From: Symbiopectobacterium purcellii_A
GTDB taxonomy: Bacteria; Pseudomonadota; Gammaproteobacteria; Enterobacterales; Enterobacteriaceae
Reading direction: 5' to 3'
Assembly: GCF_052050035.1 (NCBI RefSeq)
Contig: NZ_CP189882.1
Span: 434,001-498,000 of the forward strand
DNA: 64,000 bases
A program made the position numbers and the translations under genes. Below the pieces are notes generated by a model. It saw nothing but the letters and a program-made list of their open reading frames with translations. It had not been told where the DNA came from and ran no database searches. Shown here piece after piece: positions 1 through 9,417 of the stretch; positions within the stretch are counted from its first letter, which is position 1; every line of letters begins with the position of its first letter.

Positions 1-623
1 TCGAACATTTCAACCACATCGATCTGAGAACCCAGCGCATGGTACACGGTGCCCATTTCCAGGCCGATAATACCGCCGCCCATGACCAGCAGACGCCCCG
101 GTACGTTTTTCAGTTCCAGCGCATCGGTAGAATCCCACACTCGCGGGTCATCATGAGGAATAAACGGCAATTGGATCGGACGTGAACCAGCGGCAATGAT
201 CGCGTTATCAAAGTTGATCACGGTTTTACCTTCGGCACCGTCAACTTCCAGCGTATTCGCACCGGTAAATTTACCCAGACCGTTGACCACTTTCACTTTA
301 CGGCCTTTCGCCATACCGGCCAGACCGCCCGTCAACTGGGTGATAACTTTCTCTTTCCACAGACGGATCTTGTCGATGTCGGTTTGCGGTTCGCCAAACA
401 CGATACCGTGCTCCGCCAGCGCTTTCGCTTCTTCGATAACTTTTGCTACGTGCAGCAGCGCTTTAGAAGGGATACAGCCCACGTTCAGACACACACCACC
501 CAGCGTGGAGTAGCGCTCTACCAGTACGGTTTCCAGCCCCAGGTCCGCGCAGCGAAACGCCGCAGAGTAACCCGCAGGGCCAGCACCCAGTACCACTACC
601 TGAGCTTTAATTTCTGTACTCAT
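1..623 (-). CDS. lpd: Dihydrolipoamide dehydrogenase (E3), 3' end outside window
   Basis: Flavoprotein that reoxidises dihydrolipoyl groups of the pyruvate and 2-oxoglutarate dehydrogenase complexes and passes electrons to NAD+. The visible N-terminal ~207 residues read STEIKAQVVVLGAGPAGYSA (FAD-binding GxGxxG), followed by the redox-active disulfide motif CLNVGCIPSK. Two ATGs lie in tandem (626 and 623). The second is preferred: it gives the usual MSTEIK start and sits 5 bases after AAGAGG. It follows aceF on the same strand, separated by a terminator and its own likely promoter, as in other enterobacteria. The C-terminal half lies left of the window. Confidence 0.95.
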   Translation of the reverse strand, partial: MSTEIKAQVVVLGAGPAGYSAAFRCADLGLETVLVERYSTLGGVCLNVGCIPSKALLHVAKVIEEAKALAEHGIVFGEPQTDIDKIRLWKEKVITQLTGGLAGMAKGRKVKVVNGLGKFTGANTLEVDGAEGKTVINFDNAIIAAGSRPIQLPFIPHDDPRVWDSTDALELKNVPGRLLVMGGGIIGLEMGTVYHALGSQIDVVEMF

Positions 624-714
624 CATGACCTCTTAATTGATTTCCGGCGGGTCTGTGACGTCATTATTATTGAGTCTTAACGCCCTCTTCCACCGGGACG
701 TGTCTTTTGCCGCT

Positions 715-750
715 GTAGTTTACAAAATCGTTAACAATTTTGAAACAACA
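715..750 (-). promoter_or_regulatory. Candidate lpd promoter
   Basis: On the minus strand an AT-rich block contains TTGTTT, then TTGTTAACGATTTTG and TAAACT upstream of lpd. It resembles from memory the enterobacterial lpd promoter. Hexamer spacing is not ideal in any pairing I tried, so the exact -35 is unresolved. Confidence 0.35.
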
Positions 751-807
751 AGCGACTCACGATGTGTCCTTAATCACTGACAGCTGTACCAAATAACAGC
801 TTATCAG

Positions 808-836
808 AAAAAAGCCGACCGCAAGGCCGGTTTTTT
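808..836 (-). terminator. Rho-independent terminator after aceF
   Basis: Read on the minus strand, CCGGCC-ttgc-GGTCGG forms a six-pair stem (one G-U) followed by CTTTTTT, starting a few bases after the aceF stop. The wobble pair forms only in the minus-strand transcript, which fixes the orientation. It would attenuate read-through from aceEF into lpd. Confidence 0.8.
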
Positions 837-839
837 CGA

Positions 840-2666
840 TTACATCACCAGGCGGCGGATGTCAGACAAGGTGTTGTTGATGATGGTGATAAAGCGAGCA
901 CCATCAGCACCGTCAATGACACGGTGGTCGAAGGACAGAGAGATCGGCATCATCAGACGCGGCGTAAACTCTTTACCATTCCAGATCGGTTCCATCGCAG
1001 ACTTGGACACACCCAGGATAGCCACTTCCGGCGCGTTGACGATCGGCGCGAAGTGCGTGGTACCGAGGCCACCAATGCTGGAGATGGTGAAGCAACCACC
1101 CTGCATTTCGCCCGCAGTCAGCTTGCCATCACGGGCTTTCTTGGAGATAGCCATCAGCTCGCGAGACAGCTCGATGATGCCTTTCTTGTTCACGTCTTTA
1201 AACACCGGAACCACCAGACCATTCGGCGTATCAACGGCAACACCGATGTTGATGTATTTCTTCAGCGTCAGACGTTGAGCATCTTCAGACAGCGAGCTGT
1301 TGAAACGCGGCATCTGCTCAAGCGCAGTCGCAACGGCTTTCATGATGAACACCACAGGGGTGACCTTCACATCCAGTTTGCGTTTTTCCGCTTCCACGTT
1401 CTGCTGTTTACGGAACGCTTCCAGATCGGTGATATCCGTTTTGTCGAAGTGCGTAACGTGCGGGATAATCACCCAGTTACGGCTCAGGTTGGCACCAGAG
1501 ATCTTCTGGATGCGACCCAGTTCAACTTCTTCCACTTCACCGAACTTGCTGAAGTCGATTTTCGGCCACGGCAACAGACCCGGCAGAGAACCACCGGTCG
1601 CAGCGCCCGCAGCAGGTGTGGATTCAGCGCGTTTAACCGCGTCTTTCACATAAGCCTGGATGTCTTCGCGCAGGATACGACCTTTACGGCCGCTGCCCTT
1701 CACTTTCGCCAGGTTTACGCCGAACTCACGCGCCAGACGGCGGATGACAGGCGTTGCGTGAACGTAAGCATCGTTTTCAGCGAATTCGCCTTTAGCGTCT
1801 GCCTTGGCAGCAGCCGGCGCAGGTGCAGCGCCTTCCACTTCAAACACCATGATCAGCGAGCCGGTTTTCACTTTGTCGCCAGTGCTGACTTTAATCTCTT
1901 TCACCACGCCCGCGAACGGTGCCGGAACTTCCATAGAAGCCTTGTCGCCTTCTACGGTGATCAGCGATTGTTCAGCGGCAATTTTGTCGCCGACTTTCAC
2001 CATCACTTCAGTGACTTCAACCTCGTCGCCACCGATATCCGGTACGTTGACTTCTTTCGGACCAGACGCCGCAGCGGCAGGTGCAGCAGCCGGAGCCGCT
2101 TGCTGGGCCGGAGCCGCCGCGCCAGCAGCGCCTGCGACTTCAAACACCATGATCAGCGAGCCAGTTTTCACTTTGTCGCCGGTGTTGATTTTGATCTCTT
2201 TCACCACGCCCGCGAACGGTGCTGGCACTTCCATGGAAGCCTTGTCACCTTCCACCGTGATCAGCGACTGCTCAGCGCTCACGCTGTCACCCACTTTCAC
2301 CATGATTTCAGTAACTTCAACTTCGTCGCCACCGATATCCGGCACGGCCACTTCTTTCGCCGCGCTCGCGGCTGCCGCAGGGGCAGGCGCAGCAGCTTTG
2401 GTTTCCGCCGGAGCCGGTGCAGCAGCGGCCGCACCCTCAGCGTCGAAGACCATGATCAGTTTGCCCGTCGCCACTTTATCGCCGACAGCCACTTTGAGCT
2501 CTTTCACCACGCCAGCCTGAGGAGAAGGCACTTCCATGGAGGCTTTGTCGCCTTCCACGGTGATCAGCGACTGTTCAGCTTCTACCTTGTCGCCCACATT
2601 CACCATCACCTCGGTGACTTCAACTTCATCTGCACCGATATCCGGTACGTTGATTTCGATAGCCAT
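840..2666 (-). CDS. aceF: Pyruvate dehydrogenase E2, dihydrolipoamide acetyltransferase
   Basis: Core of the pyruvate dehydrogenase complex; transfers acetyl groups from lipoyl arms to CoA. The 608 residues hold three N-terminal lipoyl domains, each with the GDKASMEVP motif (lipoylated lysines at 41, 142 and 242), joined by Ala/Pro-rich linkers. A peripheral subunit-binding domain follows around 310-350, then the catalytic domain ending in DHRVIDGADG (His581, Asp585). Lipoyl domains 2 and 3 are nearly identical at DNA level. The gene starts 13 bases after the aceE stop and belongs to the pdhR-aceE-aceF operon. E. coli E2 is 630 aa with the same architecture; the difference lies in the linkers. 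Confidence 0.98.
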   Translation of the reverse strand: MAIEINVPDIGADEVEVTEVMVNVGDKVEAEQSLITVEGDKASMEVPSPQAGVVKELKVAVGDKVATGKLIMVFDAEGAAAAAPAPAETKAAAPAPAAAASAAKEVAVPDIGGDEVEVTEIMVKVGDSVSAEQSLITVEGDKASMEVPAPFAGVVKEIKINTGDKVKTGSLIMVFEVAGAAGAAAPAQQAAPAAAPAAAASGPKEVNVPDIGGDEVEVTEVMVKVGDKIAAEQSLITVEGDKASMEVPAPFAGVVKEIKVSTGDKVKTGSLIMVFEVEGAAPAPAAAKADAKGEFAENDAYVHATPVIRRLAREFGVNLAKVKGSGRKGRILREDIQAYVKDAVKRAESTPAAGAATGGSLPGLLPWPKIDFSKFGEVEEVELGRIQKISGANLSRNWVIIPHVTHFDKTDITDLEAFRKQQNVEAEKRKLDVKVTPVVFIMKAVATALEQMPRFNSSLSEDAQRLTLKKYINIGVAVDTPNGLVVPVFKDVNKKGIIELSRELMAISKKARDGKLTAGEMQGGCFTISSIGGLGTTHFAPIVNAPEVAILGVSKSAMEPIWNGKEFTPRLMMPISLSFDHRVIDGADGARFITIINNTLSDIRRLVM

Positions 2667-2679
2667 TACTCTTTCCCTC

Positions 2680-5343
2680 TTATGCTAAGCGCGGGTTAAC
2701 TTTTTCAGGATCGATGTTGAATTTCTTGATGGCTTCAGCCACCACAGAAGCGTCAACGTCACCGCGTTTAGCCAATTCGCCCAGTGCGGCAACTACTACG
2801 TAGGAAGCGTCCACTTCGAAGTGGTGACGCAGGTTTTCACGGCTGTCGGAACGACCGAAGCCATCAGTACCCAGTACGCGGTAATCGCTGGCCGGAACGT
2901 AAGTACGTACCTGCTCGGCGAACAGTTTCATATAGTCAGTGGACGCAACAGCCGGTGCATCGTTCATCACCTGAGCGATGTACGGTACGCGCGGTGCGTC
3001 GGTCGGGTGCAGCATGTTCCAGCGTTCACAGTCTTGACCATCGCGCGCCAGCTCCGTGAAAGAGGTTACGCTGTACACATCGGAACCGATGCCGTAGTCG
3101 TTGGCCAGAATCTGTGCCGCTTCACGTACGTGACGCAGAATAGAACCCGAGCCCAGCAACTGGACCTTGCCTTTCGCGCCCGCTACCGTTTCCAGTTTGT
3201 AGATACCCTTACGGATACCTTCTTCCGCGCCTTGCGGCATGGCTGGCATGTGGTAGTTTTCGTTCAGCGTGGTGATGTAATAGTAGACGTTTTCCTGCGC
3301 TTCACCGTACATGCGCTCCAGACCGTCATGCATGATCACAGCCACTTCGTAAGCGAAGGACGGATCGTAGGAAATGCAGTTCGGGATAGTCAGCGACTGA
3401 ATGTGGCTGTGACCATCTTCGTGCTGCAAACCTTCGCCGTTCAGCGTGGTGCGGCCAGAAGTACCGCCGACCAGGAAGCCGCGCGCCTTTTGGTCACCCG
3501 CTGCCCAGCACAGGTCGCCAATACGTTGGAACCCGAACATGGAGTAGTAGATGTAGAACGGGATCATCGGAAGGTTGTTGGTGCTGTAAGACGTTGCCGC
3601 CGCCAGCCAGGATGAGCCTGCACCCAGTTCGTTGATGCCTTCCTGCAAGATCTGACCCTTCAGGTCTTCTTTGTAGTACGCCACCTGCTCACGGTCCTGC
3701 GGGGTGTACTGCTGGCCGTTCGGGCTGTAGATACCGATCTGGCGGAACAGACCTTCCATACCGAATGTACGCGCTTCGTCAGCGATGATCGGAACCAGAC
3801 GATCTTTGATCGACTTGTTCTTCAGCATCACGTTCAGGGCACGCACAAAGGCGATGGTGGTAGAGATTTCTTTGGTTTGTTCTTCCAGCAGAGAGCTGAA
3901 GTCTTCCAGCGTCGGCAGTTCCAGTTTCTCGTCGAAGTTCGGCTGACGAGACGGCAGGTAACCACCCAGAGCCTGACGGCGCTCATGCAGGTATCTGTAT
4001 TCATCAGAATCTTTGTCGAAAGTGATGAGCGGCAGTTTTTCGATGTCTGCATCCGCTACAGGCACATTGAAGCGGTCGCGGAAGTAACGCACGCCGTCCA
4101 TGTTAACTTTCTTGACCTGGTGAGCAATGTTTTTGCCTTCTGCCGCATCACCCATACCATAACCTTTGATGGTGTGCGCCAGAATAACGGTCGGTTTGCC
4201 TTTGGTGTCTTGCGCTTTTTTCAGTGCAGCAAAGACTTTCTTCGGATCGTGACCACCGCGGTTGAGGGCCCAAATCTGATCGTCGCTCCAGTCAGCAACC
4301 AACGCAGCCGTTTCCGGGTATTTGCCAAAGAAGTGCTCACGCACGTAGGCACCGTTTTTGGATTTGAACGTCTGATAGTCACCGTCAACGGTTTCGTTCA
4401 TCAGTTGGACCAGTTTACCGCTGGTGTCTTTACGCAGCAGTTCGTCCCAACGTTCGCCCCACATCACTTTGATCACTTGCCAGCCAGCACCGCCGAAGAT
4501 GCCTTCCAGCTCGTTGATGATCTTGCCATTACCGGTAACCGGTCCATCCAGACGTTGCAGGTTACAGTTGATAACGAAGACCAGATTGTCCAGTTTCTCG
4601 CGCGTCGCGATGGTGATAGCACCCTTGGATTCCGGCTCATCCATTTCACCGTCGCCCAGGAAGGCATAAACGGTTTGTTTGGAGGTGTCTTTCAGACCAC
4701 GGTTGCCGAGATACTTCAGGAATTTAGCCTGATAAATGGCACCGATCGGGCCCAGACCCATGGAGACGGTCGGGAACTGCCAGAAGGTCGGCATCAATTT
4801 CGGGTGCGGGTAAGAGGATAGCCCCTGACCGTGTACTTCCTGACGGAAGTTGTTCATATGCTCTTCAGTCAGACGCCCTTCCAGGAAGGCACGCGCGTAG
4901 ATACCCGGAGAGATATGGCCCTGGAAATACACCAGATCGCCGCCATCTTGTGCACTGCGTGCACGGAAGAAATGGTTAAAGCACACTTCGTAGAAGGTCG
5001 CGGAAGACTGGTAGGACGCCATGTGGCCCCCCAGATCCAGATCCTTCTTGGACGCGCGCAGCACGGTCATAATTGCGTTCCAACGAATAGCGGAACGAAT
5101 GCGGCGCTCAAGGTCCAGGTTACCCGGATAGGCGGGTTCGTCTTCCACAGCAATGGTGTTTACGTAGTAGCTAACGGCGCTGCCTGCCCCTACGTTTACG
5201 CCACCCTTGCGCGCTTCTGACAATACCTGATCGATCAGGTACTGCGCACGTTCAACACCCTCTTCACGGATAACCGATTCGATCGCCTGTAGCCAGTCGC
5301 GAGTTTCGATCGGATCCACGTCATTATTCAAACGTTCTGACAT
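2680..5343 (-). CDS. aceE: Pyruvate dehydrogenase E1 component
   Basis: Thiamine diphosphate-dependent decarboxylase that opens the pyruvate dehydrogenase reaction and acetylates the lipoyl groups of AceF. The 887 residues equal the E. coli length. The ThDP/Mg signature GDGEMDEPESKG lies near residue 230, followed by the NCNLQRLDGPV stretch; the C-terminal transketolase-like regions are intact. The start MSERLNNDVDP matches the family. It sits between pdhR (133-base gap) and aceF (13-base gap), consistent with one transcript repressed by PdhR and relieved by pyruvate. No defects seen. Confidence 0.98.
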   Translation of the reverse strand: MSERLNNDVDPIETRDWLQAIESVIREEGVERAQYLIDQVLSEARKGGVNVGAGSAVSYYVNTIAVEDEPAYPGNLDLERRIRSAIRWNAIMTVLRASKKDLDLGGHMASYQSSATFYEVCFNHFFRARSAQDGGDLVYFQGHISPGIYARAFLEGRLTEEHMNNFRQEVHGQGLSSYPHPKLMPTFWQFPTVSMGLGPIGAIYQAKFLKYLGNRGLKDTSKQTVYAFLGDGEMDEPESKGAITIATREKLDNLVFVINCNLQRLDGPVTGNGKIINELEGIFGGAGWQVIKVMWGERWDELLRKDTSGKLVQLMNETVDGDYQTFKSKNGAYVREHFFGKYPETAALVADWSDDQIWALNRGGHDPKKVFAALKKAQDTKGKPTVILAHTIKGYGMGDAAEGKNIAHQVKKVNMDGVRYFRDRFNVPVADADIEKLPLITFDKDSDEYRYLHERRQALGGYLPSRQPNFDEKLELPTLEDFSSLLEEQTKEISTTIAFVRALNVMLKNKSIKDRLVPIIADEARTFGMEGLFRQIGIYSPNGQQYTPQDREQVAYYKEDLKGQILQEGINELGAGSSWLAAATSYSTNNLPMIPFYIYYSMFGFQRIGDLCWAAGDQKARGFLVGGTSGRTTLNGEGLQHEDGHSHIQSLTIPNCISYDPSFAYEVAVIMHDGLERMYGEAQENVYYYITTLNENYHMPAMPQGAEEGIRKGIYKLETVAGAKGKVQLLGSGSILRHVREAAQILANDYGIGSDVYSVTSFTELARDGQDCERWNMLHPTDAPRVPYIAQVMNDAPAVASTDYMKLFAEQVRTYVPASDYRVLGTDGFGRSDSRENLRHHFEVDASYVVVAALGELAKRGDVDASVVAEAIKKFNIDPEKVNPRLA

Positions 5344-5476
5344 GGTGTATTCCTTATCTGTTTCTAATCAGTTAATTTTCTGGAGCCTGTCTTGCTATGC
5401 TCTGACACCGTTGCCAAAGCACAGTAAGACAGGTCCAATCTCGTCATTTACTCGTTCAACGCCCCAATCAGAGCGC

Positions 5477-6241
5477 TCAATCCTTGCGTTGCTGGAGCCG
5501 ACGTAGCGAACGCTCTCTTCGGCTATGTTCCCGGTTAAGATCCAGCAGTACTTCCTCAATAAACGCCAGATGACGATGCGACGCTTCACGTGCCTTTTCA
5601 GGTTCGCGAGCGACAATCGCCTCAAAAATCCCGGCGCGATGACTGCTTACCTGGGCCAGAACTTCTCGGCTCAGATATAACAATTCAAAATTCTGCCGCA
5701 CGTTCTGTTCCAGTAACGGTCCCATACAGCGTAGCAAATGTAACAAAACCACATTGTGCGTTGCTTCTGTGACAGCCACTTGATAATGCATAACGGCTTC
5801 TGACTCCGCGACCAGATCGCCCGAGGCGCGCGCCTGCTCAATCTGGGTATGGCACTCACGGATGCGCTGAAAATCTTCTTCCGTCCCACGTAACGCCGCG
5901 TAGTAGGCAGCAATGCCTTCCAGCGCATGACGGGTTTCCAGCAGATCAAATTGAGATTCAGGATGGGTGCTCAGCAGTTCCGACAACGGATCACTCACGC
6001 TTTGCCACAGATTGTTCTGGACAAAGGTTCCCCCACCCTGACGACGCAGCAGCAGGCCTTTTGCCTCCAGACGTTGGATGGCTTCTCGCAAAGAAGGACG
6101 GGAGACATCAAACTGTTTCGCCAGTTCGCGCTCCGGGGGGAGTTTCTCGCCGGGGCGCAAGGTTCCTTCGAGGATCAAAAACTCCAGCTGTTGTTCAATC
6201 ACATCTGACAGTTTGGGCTGACGGATCTTGCTATATGCCAT
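5477..6241 (-). CDS. pdhR: GntR-family pyruvate-responsive repressor
   Basis: Represses the pyruvate dehydrogenase operon and respiratory genes in the absence of pyruvate. The 254 residues (same as E. coli) have an N-terminal winged helix (ELAKQFDVSRPSLREAIQRL, residues ~40-60) and a C-terminal FCD ligand-binding domain. First gene of the operon; its own operator lies 33 bases upstream of the start (6274-6290), so autoregulation is expected. Confidence 0.97.
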   Translation of the reverse strand: MAYSKIRQPKLSDVIEQQLEFLILEGTLRPGEKLPPERELAKQFDVSRPSLREAIQRLEAKGLLLRRQGGGTFVQNNLWQSVSDPLSELLSTHPESQFDLLETRHALEGIAAYYAALRGTEEDFQRIRECHTQIEQARASGDLVAESEAVMHYQVAVTEATHNVVLLHLLRCMGPLLEQNVRQNFELLYLSREVLAQVSSHRAGIFEAIVAREPEKAREASHRHLAFIEEVLLDLNREHSRRERSLRRLQQRKD

Positions 6242-6273
6242 GGTAAGTGTTTCTCTGCGAAGTGCGCGGAGTC

Positions 6274-6290
6274 AATTGGTAATACCAATT
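6274..6290 (-). promoter_or_regulatory. PdhR operator
   Basis: AATTGGTAATACCAATT is a perfect inverted repeat around a central base and matches the known PdhR consensus ATTGGTnnnACCAAT. It lies directly upstream of pdhR, where the E. coli autoregulatory operator is found. Confidence 0.9.
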
Positions 6291-6665
6291 TCAAAACGTG
6301 ACGCTAAAGTAACAAAGTATTCACCTTCTGTCCATACGGACGTTGCGCTAAATCATGTTCCCCACCAGATTTTAACATTTGCACGATCCGATTAGGTCAA
6401 AACCCTATACTCACTAGGAAGTAGCGGCTTCAACCCTATAAATGTTTTAACTTTTATGAAACGAAAAACAGTCGATCCTGAACCGTTCAACCCGCAATAA
6501 AGTGAATAAAAATTCACATTTATTAAATTAAAAATCAAAATAAGGTCGTGAGGCTAGAACGGATGATACGTATTGTTAACATTCTTCCATTTCCGAATGG
6601 TGATATTTTCAGCAACAAAAACCTATACACAACATCATCACCCGCCTCACTTTTGCCGATAAAAA
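6291..6665. other. Intergenic: pdhR promoter side, no gene seen
   Basis: AT-rich non-coding stretch. It must hold the pdhR promoter on its left side, but I could not choose hexamers with confidence. The right part (about 6440-6665) is strongly AT-rich and resembles the unrecognised gene that follows, suggesting both belong to one acquired block. Confidence 0.5.
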
Positions 6666-7769
6666 TCAGTTATCAGCCACCAATTTTACTCTCTCGATTT
6701 GACGATTAACATCGTTAATCGCCACGTCATAGGCCATTGATTTCATCTTGAGATTGGTTATGTGATCGGCCGTCTTTTCTGCCCGCTTGGTGTACGTTCT
6801 GTACCTTGCATGATGCGCGTCAATAGAATGGATGGTATCGGTCATCAACGCCGTTCGGCACCGTTCGGCCAGAGACACTCCATCACGGGTCTCTTTTTTC
6901 AAGGCCTGTTGATACGCTTTCAATACATCATGCGCATGACAATAGTCGATGAGGGTGGTCTGCCATTGCTTTCCATATAGGCTGGGTATTTCCCTGTCGA
7001 TGTATTTTCTTCGGCCACAAACACGTTGAGTGCCAAAGTATTTTTTTGCGTAAGCATCCGCAGTAAGATGATTCTTCCAAGTGGTGGGTCCACACCCAAT
7101 ATCTTTAGTGCTGTAAATTTTGTTTTCCACCGCCAAACTCAGAACATAATCCAGGTCAGACATCCTTTTCTGCGCATGGCGTTTAATTTCACCAAGTTGA
7201 TTATAAAGGAGAGCGATATTTTTCTTGGTTTCCGAAAAATTATTGGTAGCTTTATTTATTACCGTTTCAGCATCATCATCGCGCAATATTTTTAACTGCA
7301 AACGACACGCCTCACTTTTATGCTTATATAATTCAGCGTTATCTATATTAATAGTTCTGATGCCGGTATGTTTTAAAATTTCTTTTTCAATTAATGATTT
7401 TTCAAATTTTATTTTATTTTGATTCTGCTTATAGCGATTGATATAATGCTCTCTCACGTTGGGGTCTTTGTTGATTAGCCGTTTGAACGCCTCTGATATT
7501 TCAGTTATTTTCTCTTTTTTCTTATCGTAATGTTTAGAATTCTGTTTCGTGAGCATTTCATACAAAGGTGCAAATTTTCTATCAACATCGTGTCGTTCTT
7601 TGATGTTCATTCTTTCAAATAAATGAACAGCATTAGTAGCAAACTCTAATCCTTTCGCTATTTTCCCCATTTTGTTTAATGCCTCATAGCTTATTCTATT
7701 CTGGCGGCCAAGGGTGCAATAGGTAATCATAAATGCATCAACATCCACCGGTTTAAATTTAATAGGCAT
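6666..7769 (-). CDS. Unrecognised AT-rich protein, 367 aa
   Basis: Full-length open frame with no family I recognise. It is rich in Lys, Asn, Ile and Tyr, with long stretches predicted to be helical (roughly residues 60-240) and no obvious signal peptide, membrane segment or catalytic motif. The C-terminal half has His/Tyr-rich helices (DYCHAHDV, DAHHARYRTYTK). Base composition is clearly lower in GC than pdhR or aroP on either side, a sign of horizontal acquisition. It sits between the divergent pair pdhR and aroP, which are adjacent in E. coli. A secreted effector, phage-derived protein or toxin are all possible; nothing in the sequence decides. Confidence 0.6.
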   Translation of the reverse strand: MPIKFKPVDVDAFMITYCTLGRQNRISYEALNKMGKIAKGLEFATNAVHLFERMNIKERHDVDRKFAPLYEMLTKQNSKHYDKKKEKITEISEAFKRLINKDPNVREHYINRYKQNQNKIKFEKSLIEKEILKHTGIRTINIDNAELYKHKSEACRLQLKILRDDDAETVINKATNNFSETKKNIALLYNQLGEIKRHAQKRMSDLDYVLSLAVENKIYSTKDIGCGPTTWKNHLTADAYAKKYFGTQRVCGRRKYIDREIPSLYGKQWQTTLIDYCHAHDVLKAYQQALKKETRDGVSLAERCRTALMTDTIHSIDAHHARYRTYTKRAEKTADHITNLKMKSMAYDVAINDVNRQIERVKLVADN

Positions 7770-8229
7770 AGCGGCGATACACTCCTGTAGAAAATAGTGT
7801 TTGAAAAGCCATGATGTAATGTTATCGCTGCATTGTATTCCATAAAGCGTTCATTAAATTTATCATTTATCTATAGCAATATACCCATTAATGACGCCGA
7901 TGAATGACACCAGATTATCACCCCGCAGACATCCCCCTTTGACGTGTTGTCAGTGACAGATGTTGTGACACATCGACCCAGTGTCAGAGACAGCATAATC
8001 CGTTTTGCTGCTGGTCTAAAAATGTACACAGGCGGTATTTTCGTGGGGCCGATCGACAAATCGCGACAAGAAATCAGTGCAATCTGTTCCGCTTACCACT
8101 ATTCTCTGACAAACGGTAGTCATCCGCACATTTTCATCTAATGAATACCGTAAAAATAACATTACATAAACGTAAAATGACGCGAGCATCCGCATCGTGT
8201 CTGCTGCGCTCTGACAGAGGGTTACATTA
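7770..8229. other. Intergenic between the unknown gene and aroP
   Basis: No convincing gene. The right part must hold the aroP promoter. A half-palindromic stretch with repeated GTAAAA near 8148-8178 could be a degenerate TyrR box, but it does not match TGTAAA-N6-TTTACA well enough to call. AGAGGG 8-13 bases before 8230 is the aroP ribosome binding site. Confidence 0.4.
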
Positions 8230-8794
8230 ATGGATGGTCAACAACAAGACGGGACGCTGAAACGCGGCTTAAAAAACCGTCATATTCAGTTGATTGCCCT
8301 GGGTGGTGCCGTCGGCACCGGGCTGTTTTTAGGGATTGCTGCCACCATCAAAATGGCAGGTCCTTCCGTACTGCTGGGCTATGCCAGCGGCGGTATAATC
8401 GCGTATCTCATCATGCGTCAATTTGGAGAGATGGTCGTCGAAGAACCTGTTGCAAGCTCTTTTAGCCATTTTGCCTATAAATATTGGGGTGATTTTGCCG
8501 GGTTTGCTTCCGGCTGGAACTATTGGGTGCTCTACGTGCTGGTCGCCATGGCTGAATTGACGGCTGTGGTCATCTATGTGCAGTACTGGTGGCCTGATAT
8601 TCCCACCTGGGTTTCTGCCGCCATCTTTTTCCTGGTGATTAATGCCATTAACCTCGCCAATGTCAAAGTGTACGGTGAGATGGAGTTCTGGTTTGCCATC
8701 ATCAAGGTCGTGGCCATCATCGGCATGATCGTGTTTTGTGGTTGACTGCTGTTAAGCGATCAGGGCGGGCCGGAAGCCACAGTGACCAACCTGT
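8230..8794 (+). pseudogene. aroP: Aromatic amino acid permease AroP, 5' part
   Basis: Inner-membrane proton symporter for Phe, Tyr and Trp (APC family). This piece encodes the first ~188 codons (GLKNRHIQLIALGGAVGTGL; several membrane helices). The frame is broken by an in-frame TGA at 8743-8745, exactly where the family has Trp (..IFGG-W-LL..). The same frame then continues with family residues (GGPEATVTNL) until an IS21-family element enters at 8795, duplicating CCTGT (8790-8794). The 3' part resumes at 15222. Confidence 0.93.
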
Positions 8795-8813
8795 TGTCAA
8801 TACCGATTGAATT

Positions 8814-8969
8814 CTGACCCACCCTGCCAAAGTAAAACTGACCCACCCTGCCAAAGTAAAACTGACCCACCCTGCCAAAGTAAAACTGACCCACCCTGCC
8901 AAAGTAAAACTGACCCACCCTGCCAAAGTAAAACTGACCCACCCTGCCAAAGTAAAACTGACCCACCCC
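8814..8969. repeat. 24-bp minisatellite in the IS21 left end
   Basis: Six perfect direct repeats of 24 bp starting at 8814, 8838, 8862, 8886, 8910 and 8934 (unit begins CTGACCCACCCTGCC), plus a partial seventh at 8958. The unit corresponds to the terminal motif of the element: the right end has only two related motifs (GGTGGGTCAG and GGTGGGCCAG). These are probably amplified IstA-binding sites. The repetitive peptides they could encode are not genes. Confidence 0.9.
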
Positions 8970-9198
8970 CTTTGAATTACTCGAGCGTAGCTGCTTTAGT
9001 TTTCTTCTGGATCTGACCGCTTTTCAGCTTATCTTTCAGTCGATAGCTTTGACCGCTGATTTGCGCGATATGCGCATGGTGAAGCAGCCGATCCAGCATC
9101 GCCGCCGTCAGCGTTTCATCATCTCCGAATGTCCCCGACCACTGGGTAAACGGCAGGTTGCTGGTCAGGACCACGCTGCCTGACTCATACCGTTTAGC

Positions 9199-9387
9199 GG
9201 CTTTGTTGAATAATTTAACCGTTTGATTTACATCTTCTTTAGGTAGAATGCATGTACAGAGACTGTATTTTGTTAGAACGACAAATCAAGTAGTTAGCAC
9301 AATAAAAAGCATTACGGCTGGAAAACTTAGTTGTTGAAGTGTTATAATAATTATGTAAATCAGCATGTTAAATTATTCAACAAAGCC
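9199..9387 (+). mobile_element. 189-bp MITE with IS903-type ends, copy 1
   Basis: Ends GGCTTTGTTGAATAATTTAA and its inverted counterpart ..AAATTATTCAACAAAGCC match the IS903 ends in this window. Flanked by a 9-bp duplication CCGTTTAGC (9190-9198, 9388-9396). No coding capacity. This copy and copy 2 form a variant subfamily (e.g. TTTAGGTAGAATGCATGTAC and ATTACGGCTGG). Confidence 0.93.
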
Positions 9388-9417
9388 CCGTTTAGCGATA
9401 ACCTGGAAGAACAGATT

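Noticed and set aside
924..2699. 591-codon frame opposite aceF
   Set aside because: Shadow of the Ala/Glu-rich aceF gene; no ribosome binding site and no similarity.
8814..8969. CRISPR-like direct repeats
   Set aside because: The repeats are tandem without spacers and belong to an IS terminus; no cas genes nearby.
8717..9016. Repetitive open frames (AGWVSFTL and DPPCQSKT repeats) on both strands
   Set aside because: They are translations of the 24-bp minisatellite in the IS21 end; no start signals, and all frames repeat perfectly.
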